This document shows positions 1 to 4,855 of a DNA stretch of 5,680 bases, in pieces. The stretch is from Campylobacteraceae bacterium (GTDB lineage: Bacteria; Campylobacterota; Campylobacteria; Campylobacterales; Campylobacteraceae): the NCBI GenBank assembly GCA_031290675.1, contig JAITNC010000154.1, forward strand, positions 1 to 5,680, in the 5' to 3' direction. Each line of letters begins with the position of its first letter. Position 1 is the first letter of the stretch. The translations under genes were made by a program, and so were the position numbers. The notes below the pieces were generated by a model. The model saw only the letters and a list, made by a program, of their open reading frames with translations, did no database searches and had not been told where the DNA came from.

Positions 1-26
1 GGAATGATGCTGTAAAGGGCATAATC

Positions 27-62
27 AAAAAAAAGGGGGGGGTAGAAGTTCCCCTCCTCCTT
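27..62 (-). terminator. Possible intrinsic terminator with C8/T8 tracts after the microprotein
   Basis: On the minus strand a G-rich stretch (GGAGGAGGGG, 60 to 51) is followed by an 8-nt loop, eight C (42 to 35) and then eight T (34 to 27). Four G-C pairs close the loop. Further pairs form past two A-C mismatches, and the outer part uses G-U and A-U pairs. The run of T directly after the stem is the usual sign of Rho-independent termination. The stem is imperfect, so this is a likely but not certain terminator for the minus-strand gene at 76-162. The same bases are G8 and A8 tracts on the plus strand and could be length-variable. Confidence 0.45.
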
Positions 63-75
63 GTGACTTATTTTG

Positions 76-162
76 CTAGTTTCCTTTACTGCGGAACCAC
101 CAAGCGCCAAAAAGTAAAACGCAAAATGTGATGATAATGAGTACAGCATTAACGTAATCCAT
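76..162 (-). CDS. Putative single-pass membrane microprotein (28 aa)
   Basis: A 28-codon reading frame starts ATG (162-160) and stops TAG (78-76). An AAGGAG Shine-Dalgarno sequence (172-167) lies 4 nt upstream, a better ribosome site than most genes have. The protein begins MDYVNAVLIIITF, continues CVLLFGAWWFRS and ends KGN. About 20 hydrophobic residues are followed by an aromatic belt (WWF) and a positive tail (R, K). That is the layout of a one-helix inner-membrane protein with its N-terminus outside and its basic C-terminus in the cytoplasm. Small accessory subunits of respiratory oxidases (CcoQ, CcoS, CydX types) look broadly like this, but I do not recognise a family motif and assign no function. 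A plausible promoter lies upstream and a terminator-like tract downstream, so it could be monocistronic. The main doubt is its size. Confidence 0.55.
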   Translation of the reverse strand: MDYVNAVLIIITFCVLLFGAWWFRSKGN

Positions 163-170
163 GTATCTCC

Positions 171-188
171 TTTCTAAATTTTTAGAAA
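171..188. repeat. 8-bp perfect inverted repeat in the microprotein leader
   Basis: TTTCTAAA, a 2-nt TT spacer and TTTAGAAA form a perfect dyad overlapping the start of the Shine-Dalgarno sequence of the minus-strand microprotein gene (AAGGAG, 172-167). It lies just downstream of the candidate -10 box. It could be an operator or a 5'-end hairpin that masks the ribosome site. In such AT-rich DNA, chance is also possible. Confidence 0.4.
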
Positions 189-191
189 AGA

Positions 192-197
192 AGTATA
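192..197 (-). promoter_or_regulatory. Candidate -10 box for the microprotein gene
   Basis: On the minus strand TATACT (197 to 192) matches the TATAAT consensus at five of six positions. It is preceded by a long A/T-rich stretch (about 198-230) like those upstream of sigma-70 promoters in Campylobacterota, which often lack a -35 box. Transcription would start near 185, about 23 nt before the ATG. This is inferred from sequence only. Confidence 0.35.
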
Positions 198-349
198 TTA
201 AAATTTAAAAATTTATTTTAGTTGAGCTGAAAATGCGATAAATTCGGCATATTTTCATCGTTGGGTCAATGACATCACACTCCTACCGTCATTGCGAGGA
301 GCGAAGCGACGTGGCAATCCACCTCCCTTGTCTCTCACGCTAACTTCGT

Positions 350-364
350 TGCAACTCAGTTGCA
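350..364. repeat. Short palindrome inside the repeat element
   Basis: TGCAACTCAGTTGCA is a perfect 7-bp dyad around one central base, in the spacer between the 42-bp arms. It is reported as structure only; no function is implied. Confidence 0.45.
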
Positions 365-378
365 TTTGGTTGCTAATT

Positions 379-395
379 CCCCTCCTGCGGAGGGG
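379..395. repeat. GC-rich hairpin inside the repeat element
   Basis: CCCCTCC (379-385), a TGC loop and GGAGGGG (389-395) form a perfect 7-bp stem. GGTGG and TTTT follow on the plus strand, so it could act as a weak terminator or transcript-end structure. CCCCTCC/GGAGGGG hairpins are also a common intergenic repeat type. It lies within the 117-bp spacer of the inverted-repeat element. Confidence 0.55.
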
Positions 396-490
396 GTGGT
401 TTTAGATGTTCTTTTTTGGTACTATTATAGTAAAAAGATGGATTGCCACGTCGCTTCGCTCCTCGCAATGACGGTAGGAGAATAAACACA

Positions 491-548
491 GATCGTCACG
501 CTTGCCGCTATTCCTTCGCTTCGCTCAGGGCTGCAAGCTCACGATGAC
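491..548. repeat. Diverged copy of the REP-like repeat (copy 3)
   Basis: It opens GATCGTCACGCTTGC and closes GCAAGCTCACGATGAC, an imperfect inverted repeat with exact GCTTGC (500-505) and GCAAGC (533-538) arms. The inside carries CTTCGCTTCGCTCAGGG, related to the CGCTTCGCT centre of the 42-bp arms. It has the same ends-plus-variable-middle layout as the other copies. The prefix AACACA (484-489) also precedes the copy at 618. Confidence 0.6.
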
Positions 549-559
549 ACTGGGGGGGT

Positions 560-595
560 GGATTGCCACGTTTACTGACGCAGGCTTGCAATGAC
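560..595. repeat. Diverged copy of the REP-like repeat (copy 4)
   Basis: It starts GGATTGCCACG and ends CTTGCAATGAC, matching both ends of the right 42-bp arm (440-472). The middle is replaced by TTTACTGACGCAGG. It has the same orientation as the right arm. The conserved ends with a changed centre suggest an older copy. Confidence 0.65.
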
Positions 596-617
596 AAGTG
601 GGGAGGGCAGGAACACA

Positions 618-652
618 GATTGCCACGAGCGAGAGCGGGCTCGCAATGACGG
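618..652. repeat. Diverged copy of the REP-like repeat (copy 5)
   Basis: It starts GATTGCCACGAG and ends GCTCGCAATGACGG, again the two ends of the family, with a short GCGAGAGCGG centre and good internal dyad symmetry (GAGCG...GGGCTC). It has the same orientation as copy 4 and the right arm. From 653 to the tauE promoter near 750 I see no further repeat or gene. Confidence 0.65.
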
Positions 653-749
653 AGGGAGATTGGCGTGCAAAAGAACAATTTATAAAAGCCGAGAATGAAG
701 CCGCAACACAATATATTTCTATAGTCGTAAAAAATCTCATAAAATTAGA

Positions 750-755
750 TATAAT
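750..755 (+). promoter_or_regulatory. -10 box of the tauE promoter
   Basis: A perfect TATAAT sits 27 bp before the ATG at 783. No clear TTGACA lies 16-18 bp upstream; the sequence there is A/T-rich, which is usual for sigma-70 promoters of Campylobacterota. The start site would be near 762, giving a leader of about 20 nt that contains an eight-T run (764-771). The promoter lies outside the repeat cluster. Confidence 0.6.
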
Positions 756-782
756 CTTTAATCTTTTTTTTGGAAAAATCAT

Positions 783-1601
783 ATGGAAATGTCGTTAGAG
801 CTTATAGTGGCTTTTTTGGCGCTTGGGCTGTTTGTGGGCTTTATGGCGGGGCTTTTGGGTATCGGCGGAGGCGGGACTATGGTGCCTGTGCTGACGGCGA
901 TATTTTTTTATCACGGCATATCTATGGAAAAAGCCGTGCCTATGGCTCTTGGGACGTCTATGGCTTCTATCGTCATCACATCTTTTGCGAGCATGAGGGC
1001 GCACAAAGCGAACGACAATATCGTCTGGGGCGCGTTTCGTTCTATCGCGCCGGGCGTGATATTTGGCGTCATCATCGGCACATTTTTGGTGTCTGTTACC
1101 AAATCTTTGTATCTCTCTATATTTTTCGCTATCTTTATGGCTTACATATCCGTGCAGCTTTTTATGGACAAAAAACCAAAACCCTCAAGAACGCTTTTAC
1201 CAAAACCATACCTATTTGGCACAGGCGGCGGTATCGGCATCATATCGGCACTCGTGTCTATCGGTGGCGGCTCTTTGAGCGTGCCGTTTTTGATATGGCA
1301 AAACGTGAACGGCAAAAAAGCTATCGGCACATCGGCGGCTATCGGCTTCCCGCTCTCTGTTACGGGGGCGTTGTGTTATATGGTCATAAGCGGCGTTGAG
1401 CAGATAGACCTCAGCACTTTCACGTTCGGGTATGTATATCTGCCTGCTGTGCTTTTTATATCAATGGCGAGTTTTTTCACGGCAAAGCTCGGAGCGGCAG
1501 GGACGCAAAAGTTTCCCGTACCGATACTCAAAAAGATACTCGGCACTTTAAATATGATACTTTGCGTCAAGATGTTGTGGTCGGTGATGGGGGAGTTTTG
1601 A
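783..1601 (+). CDS. TauE/SafE family anion permease (putative sulfite or organosulfonate exporter)
   Basis: This is a 272-residue inner-membrane protein, the usual length for the TauE/SafE (former DUF81) family. The family exports small sulfur anions such as sulfite or sulfoacetate, but many members have no known substrate. The two halves are internal repeats. GLLGIGGGGTMVPVL (residues 23-37) followed by ALGTSMAS (55-62) corresponds to LVSIGGGSLSVPFL (157-170) followed by AIGTSAAIGF (180-189). Several hydrophobic segments fit a seven- or eight-helix permease, with a basic loop around DKKPKPSR (129-136). The ATG at 783 has only a weak GGAAA upstream; the next ATG (789) is an alternative with a GGA before it. 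It is transcribed alone from the TATAAT at 750 and converges on the sulfotransferase operon. A sulfur role linked to that operon is suggested by position only. Confidence 0.92.
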   Translation: MEMSLELIVAFLALGLFVGFMAGLLGIGGGGTMVPVLTAIFFYHGISMEKAVPMALGTSMASIVITSFASMRAHKANDNIVWGAFRSIAPGVIFGVIIGTFLVSVTKSLYLSIFFAIFMAYISVQLFMDKKPKPSRTLLPKPYLFGTGGGIGIISALVSIGGGSLSVPFLIWQNVNGKKAIGTSAAIGFPLSVTGALCYMVISGVEQIDLSTFTFGYVYLPAVLFISMASFFTAKLGAAGTQKFPVPILKKILGTLNMILCVKMLWSVMGEF

Positions 1602-1606
1602 GATAA

Positions 1607-1654
1607 AAACTTATCTCAAGACACCCCACATTTTTGGAGTGTCTTGATAAGTTT
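1607..1654. terminator. Bidirectional terminator between convergent tauE and the sulfotransferase gene
   Basis: AAACTTAT (1607-1614), a CT bulge and CAAGACACCCC (1617-1627) pair with GGAGTGTCTTG (1636-1646) and ATAAGTTT (1647-1654). This gives about 19 pairs with one 2-nt bulge. In the minus-strand transcript the only odd pair is a tolerated U-G, and the stem runs into GTTTTTATC, a proper U tract. In the plus-strand transcript that pair is a C-A mismatch and the tail has only TTT. The hairpin should therefore stop the operon better than it stops tauE. Confidence 0.82.
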
Positions 1655-1663
1655 GAATGCGAT

Positions 1664-3511
1664 TTATTTAAATGCTGATTGTAAATCAACCTTTAAAGCT
1701 CTGTAGCCTATTGTATTGCTGTCTACAAATTTCATTTCAAGCAAAGATTGTTTTGTTCCGTATTTGAACTCGTGCAAAAACGGTACAAGTTCTACCTCGC
1801 CTCTTTGGAACGCTTTGACATCACCAAGTCCGGCAGTCGCACTATAAATCATCATAGAGTCGGTTTTTGGCATATATTCGACGACAGATGTTATAGGGCT
1901 GAACCACTCAAAACCCCTCTCTTTGCCAAATTCCCAAACTTGTTGCACAGTCATCTTTTTCTCATCAACAACGTATTCGACGGCACGGCTGTATTTCATA
2001 TTTACAATCGCCGGCTGTTCCATACCGCGTGAGTCGCCATTGTCAAATACACTTATATGCAGAAGGTTGGATTTTGATTTCTCGGGAATGACATATGCTG
2101 TATGCTGCGTCCACGACCAGTCAAATCCACCTTCGCTATTTAGATATCCCGGGCATTTAGAACCACTCTCGCCGCAATCTATCTTTTTACCTCGCATATC
2201 GATTGGTGTTAAGACTTTTTTAGCAAGCTCACCGCTCCAACCTTCAGGAGAAGAGAGTATCCATTTGACTTTTTTGTCTCTTCCGATTTTGATGACCGCG
2301 CTTTGGTGGCGTGAAGAGATGACGATAGAGTCATCGCTCGCGTCATAGTTTACAGAGTTCACGTGTGCCCAATTTCTTCCCGCACCCACACCAGCGACGT
2401 CTCCAAACGGAGCATGGGCATCTTCAAGCTCTTCTTTTGATTTTGTTTGTCCTGCATGTTCGGCATCTATATTTAGACATACCGCTCCTTGGTCCATAGC
2501 GAGCATATTGACATCTCTATATGGGTCAAGTATCTCCATCAATTTCCATTCGTCAAGAATATTTCCGTCTTTATCAAGTTCTACTATAACATCTCTCACG
2601 GTTCTTACGTTTTTGCCGTCTTTTCTCTTATAATCAGACGATGCTACTCTCATAAGATAAGTGCCTTTTGATGTCTCTTCCAAATGGTGGCTGAAGTCTA
2701 TGTAACTTTTGGGAAGCAGTCTGTGAAAAATCTCTCTTCCCATAAAGTCATATTTCATATATGCTTGACTTATACCCCACATCAATGCGCCGTCTTTTGT
2801 TTGGTCAAAACCCATCATATTGCCTTTTTTGCGCAAGTCGTTAGGGTCTCTTAATTTACTTGTGTCAAGATACCATCTTATGTCGCCGTTCGTGTCTACT
2901 ATCCAGACGTACGTTTCGTAATCCCACTCAATAGCTCCGCCTACGGGATTGTTCCACACAACTTGAGCGGCATTTGGAAGCGTTGATGAGAGGTGGTTCA
3001 TAAGATATAAATCTTGTTTGACGCTCTTATCTGCCGCTACTACTACTTTTGCCTGTGGGAGCACTCTTTTTTGTTTCGTACCAGAACCGTAAAGGCTTAT
3101 CGGCGGAGCATATATAGTATATGTCTCTTTGATATTTTGAGCCTCGCCGTTCAAATCTCTCAATGTGTATGAGACATTGACTTTGTTTTCATAGTCAGGA
3201 TACATACCCCAAACAGGAATGCCGCCATAAAGTAAAACTTTGTTGTCGGCGACATCATAAGATATGGGTATACCACCACTATCTTTGCCCTCAACAACAA
3301 CTTTCACATTGGTAAGTTTATAGCCGCCGTTTTTGATGACAGCCGTAAGAGGTGCTATGTCAAACGGATTCATAAGAACCGCGCCGATTTTGCCCTCACC
3401 TTTATACGTAACAGTACCGCTGCCGCCGCCCGCCGCAAATAAAGCTATAGGGGAAGCACTTAAAATCAATCCTGCGATTATTGCAGATGATAAAACTTTG
3501 CTCTTGCTCAT
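1664..3511 (-). CDS. astA: Periplasmic aryl-sulfate sulfotransferase (ASST)
   Basis: This is a 615-residue enzyme of the bacterial PAPS-independent aryl-sulfate sulfotransferase family (AssT/AstA). It moves sulfate from one phenolic sulfate ester to another phenol in the periplasm. Residues 1-27 are a Sec signal peptide (cleavage around LFA-AGG). Residues about 30-150 are the beta-rich N-terminal domain and the rest is the beta-propeller. In E. coli ASST the catalytic set is His252, His356, Arg374 and His436, the last being transiently sulfurylated. The likely equivalents are His275 or His276 (DFSHH), His383 (NWAHVNS), Arg401 (SSRHQS) and His470 (WSWTQH). The His383 to Arg401 spacing of 18 is identical. 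Cys446 and Cys453 (CGESGSKC) match the structural disulfide but are one residue further apart than Cys418-Cys424. Cys345 is an extra unpaired cysteine. The ATG overlaps the dsbI stop (ATGA), and AAGGAG sits 5 nt upstream. It is the last gene of the operon. Confidence 0.94.
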   Translation of the reverse strand: MSKSKVLSSAIIAGLILSASPIALFAAGGGSGTVTYKGEGKIGAVLMNPFDIAPLTAVIKNGGYKLTNVKVVVEGKDSGGIPISYDVADNKVLLYGGIPVWGMYPDYENKVNVSYTLRDLNGEAQNIKETYTIYAPPISLYGSGTKQKRVLPQAKVVVAADKSVKQDLYLMNHLSSTLPNAAQVVWNNPVGGAIEWDYETYVWIVDTNGDIRWYLDTSKLRDPNDLRKKGNMMGFDQTKDGALMWGISQAYMKYDFMGREIFHRLLPKSYIDFSHHLEETSKGTYLMRVASSDYKRKDGKNVRTVRDVIVELDKDGNILDEWKLMEILDPYRDVNMLAMDQGAVCLNIDAEHAGQTKSKEELEDAHAPFGDVAGVGAGRNWAHVNSVNYDASDDSIVISSRHQSAVIKIGRDKKVKWILSSPEGWSGELAKKVLTPIDMRGKKIDCGESGSKCPGYLNSEGGFDWSWTQHTAYVIPEKSKSNLLHISVFDNGDSRGMEQPAIVNMKYSRAVEYVVDEKKMTVQQVWEFGKERGFEWFSPITSVVEYMPKTDSMMIYSATAGLGDVKAFQRGEVELVPFLHEFKYGTKQSLLEMKFVDSNTIGYRALKVDLQSAFK

Positions 3512-4176
3512 TTTCTCTCCTTATAAAGAATTATGGATTTTAAAATAAAACATACAAACATAATACTAAGCAACACAAGGCACAAGACAAATGCAAATAA
3601 GCAAGCTTGCGCCATATTGATAAAGTGGTATTCGGGCAGCAGATACCACCCCTCACTATAAAAGTCCACAAACCACTGTTGCAAGCTGCTCAAAACAGCA
3701 TCGTCAGGAACGATAGGATTGTCATATCCGCAATCCCCTGTGGGCTTAAACCAATCCGAAAACCATCTGTCTAAAGGCATGTTGAACGGGAAAGTCGGTT
3801 CTGCTGAGCAGCCTTGTACGCCAAATGGGTCGTCCGCACGAACAGCTTTGTGAATGGCGTTTAGTTTACCGCTGTAAACAATGCCCTGCCACACGCCCCA
3901 AAATGCCAAAACATACCCGATGATTTTCAAAACCAATACTTTAGGATTGATAGCTGCTATCAATCCCGCAAAAAACATACAAAAAAACGCAAACCTTATA
4001 TATACGCATTGCTCGCAAGGCGCCATATATATATAATGCTGGAATAATGAGTGCGCGATAATCACTAAAAATATGCTGCAAAATGCCATCAAAAGCCACA
4101 AAAATCTCTTGTCTTGCCATCTTGCGATAGTATCTATCGGCACTGTTTTTAAATCATTCCAAAGTTTCCGTAACAT
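3508..4176 (-). CDS. dsbI: DsbI-type thiol oxidase (DsbB family), partner of DsbL
   Basis: This is a 222-residue inner-membrane protein of the DsbB/DsbI family that reoxidises a periplasmic DsbA-like protein and passes electrons to quinone. Hydrophobic helices lie at about 25-45, 58-76, 80-101 and 186-215. The first periplasmic loop has Cys54-Glu-Gln-Cys57 in the context [14 protein letters not shown], the CX2C pair that faces the quinone. The long second periplasmic loop (about 103-185) carries the other redox pair, Cys123 (GVQGCSAEP) and Cys149 (GDCGYDNP). The CEQC motif and the long second loop fit DsbI better than a short DsbB. ATG is at 4176; the TAGGGG of the dsbL stop region serves as its ribosome site. 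The gene lies 9 nt after dsbL, and its TGA overlaps the sulfotransferase ATG, so translation of the two is probably coupled. Confidence 0.93.
   Translation of the reverse strand: MLRKLWNDLKTVPIDTIARWQDKRFLWLLMAFCSIFLVIIAHSLFQHYIYMAPCEQCVYIRFAFFCMFFAGLIAAINPKVLVLKIIGYVLAFWGVWQGIVYSGKLNAIHKAVRADDPFGVQGCSAEPTFPFNMPLDRWFSDWFKPTGDCGYDNPIVPDDAVLSSLQQWFVDFYSEGWYLLPEYHFINMAQACLFAFVLCLVLLSIMFVCFILKSIILYKERK
3517..3522 (-). promoter_or_regulatory. Ribosome binding site for the sulfotransferase gene, inside dsbI
   Basis: AAGGAG (3522 to 3517) is read as Lys-Glu near the end of dsbI and lies 5 nt before the astA ATG at 3511. With the ATGA stop/start overlap it supports coupled translation and fixes the sulfotransferase start. 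Confidence 0.75.
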
Positions 4177-4185
4177 ATTTGACCC

Positions 4186-4839
4186 CTATTTGTTTGCCAA
4201 CTCTTTTATCAAGTTGACCATCGCATCTATCGAAGTTATGGACTTTGTATAGATGAGATATTTGCCGTTTACGACAAACGCCGGCACACCTTGAATTTTT
4301 GCCACTTCATAGCTTGCTTCCCACTGAGATACGATATCTTTTGTTTCTTGACTGTTTTTAAGCTCTTCAAACTCACTTTCAGATAGACCGCTTGCTTGCA
4401 AACCAAAAGCTATAAAGCTTTCAGCTCCACTATCCCACCTCTCTTTTTTATCGTGATAAGCGCCATAATAAGCCATTTTGGCTTTTTTAAACAGAGATTT
4501 TTCATCTGTCGGTTTAATGTCGCTATCACTGTCTTTGAGGATTAGAGCTGCGAAAAGCTCGCTCGCCTCTTTGCCGTATTTACCTTTTGTCTTAAGATGA
4601 AAAGGCTTAAAGGTCAAAATTCCATCAAGCTGCTTGACGACCATCGGAGTTACTGATTTGTCATATTTGTAGCAAAACGGACAATCGTAACTGAAAACTT
4701 TGATAAGCGTTTTATCCGCATTTGGTATAGGCTCATCAAGTTTCATATAGTCAACGCCTTCGCTGAAAGCAAACGTGCTCGTAGCAAATAGCACCAACAC
4801 AGCCGCTAATTTCATTATGGTTAAAAGAATTTTTTTCAC
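4186..4839 (-). CDS. dsbL: DsbL-type periplasmic thiol:disulfide oxidase (DsbA family)
   Basis: This is a secreted DsbA-fold thioredoxin-like protein that introduces disulfides into exported proteins. I start it at the GTG at 4839 (217 residues): AAGGAG at 4850-4845 is then 5 nt away. A GTG two codons further upstream (4845) would overlap that Shine-Dalgarno sequence. Residues 1-24 form the signal peptide, with a hydrophobic core and a probable STFA-FSEG cleavage. The active site is Cys53-Pro-Phe-Cys56 in SYDCPFCYKY. CPFC is the dipeptide found in UPEC DsbL, whereas E. coli DsbA has CPHC. The cis-proline is Pro186 in IQGVPAFVVNGKY, and the region between is the helical insertion of DsbA proteins. 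It sits 16 nt after the porin stop and 9 nt before dsbI, its likely reoxidase. Context makes the sulfotransferase its main expected client. A general DsbA role cannot be excluded, hence DsbL by context. Confidence 0.92.
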   Translation of the reverse strand: MKKILLTIMKLAAVLVLFATSTFAFSEGVDYMKLDEPIPNADKTLIKVFSYDCPFCYKYDKSVTPMVVKQLDGILTFKPFHLKTKGKYGKEASELFAALILKDSDSDIKPTDEKSLFKKAKMAYYGAYHDKKERWDSGAESFIAFGLQASGLSESEFEELKNSQETKDIVSQWEASYEVAKIQGVPAFVVNGKYLIYTKSITSIDAMVNLIKELANK

Positions 4840-4844
4840 AACCA

Positions 4845-4850
4845 CTCCTT
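4845..4850 (-). promoter_or_regulatory. Ribosome binding site that decides the dsbL start
   Basis: AAGGAG (4850 to 4845) lies in the 16-nt gap after the porin stop. It is spaced 5 nt from the GTG at 4839 and overlaps the GTG at 4845, so the downstream GTG is the better start. Confidence 0.7.
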
Positions 4851-4855
4851 TCTAA

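Larger units (their letters stand above)
280..480. repeat. 201-bp repeat element with perfect 42-bp terminal inverted repeats
   Basis: The left arm at 280-321 and the right arm at 439-480 are exact reverse complements over 42 bp, separated by 117 bp. The arms contain the core CATTGCGAGGAGCGAAGCGA followed by CGTGGCAATCC. Each arm is itself partly palindromic (ATTGC against GCAAT, with GCGAAGCG-type centres), as in REP-like repeats. No open frame of note and no transposase lie inside. I see no convincing target-site duplication: the flanks are ACATCACA and AATAAACA. Closely similar ATTGCGAGGAGCGAAGCGACGTGGCAAT-type repeats occur in many unrelated bacterial genomes, from memory rather than a search. 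The perfect pairing suggests recent insertion or ongoing conversion between the arms. It may be a MITE-like unit or two REP units in opposite orientation. Confidence 0.85.

Noticed and set aside
1..22. Start of a minus-strand gene (ATG at 22)
   Set aside because: Only seven codons are visible, there is no ribosome site at the right distance, and the upstream sequence is the T8 tract of a probable terminator.
280..480. CRISPR array
   Set aside because: The repeat copies are inverted or diverged, spacing is irregular, spacers are not uniform, and no cas genes are present.
280..657. Remnant insertion sequence with a transposase
   Set aside because: No frame in the region resembles a transposase fragment, and no target duplication is visible at the ends of the 42-bp repeats.
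508..782. Open frames of 66-85 codons on both strands across the repeat cluster
   Set aside because: They translate the repeat units (for example RHCEPALARGN), a typical artefact of these GC-rich palindromic repeats. They overlap each other in several frames, and the longest one runs through the tauE promoter.
770..1399. 209-codon plus-strand frame overlapping tauE
   Set aside because: It is a shadow frame of tauE, very rich in Arg, Tyr and His with no domain. The tauE frame shows a full TauE/SafE protein with both family repeats.
1748..2348. Plus-strand frames of 94 and 141 codons inside the sulfotransferase gene
   Set aside because: They are antisense to conserved catalytic regions, have no ribosome site, and their composition is typical of the reverse complement of a coding gene.
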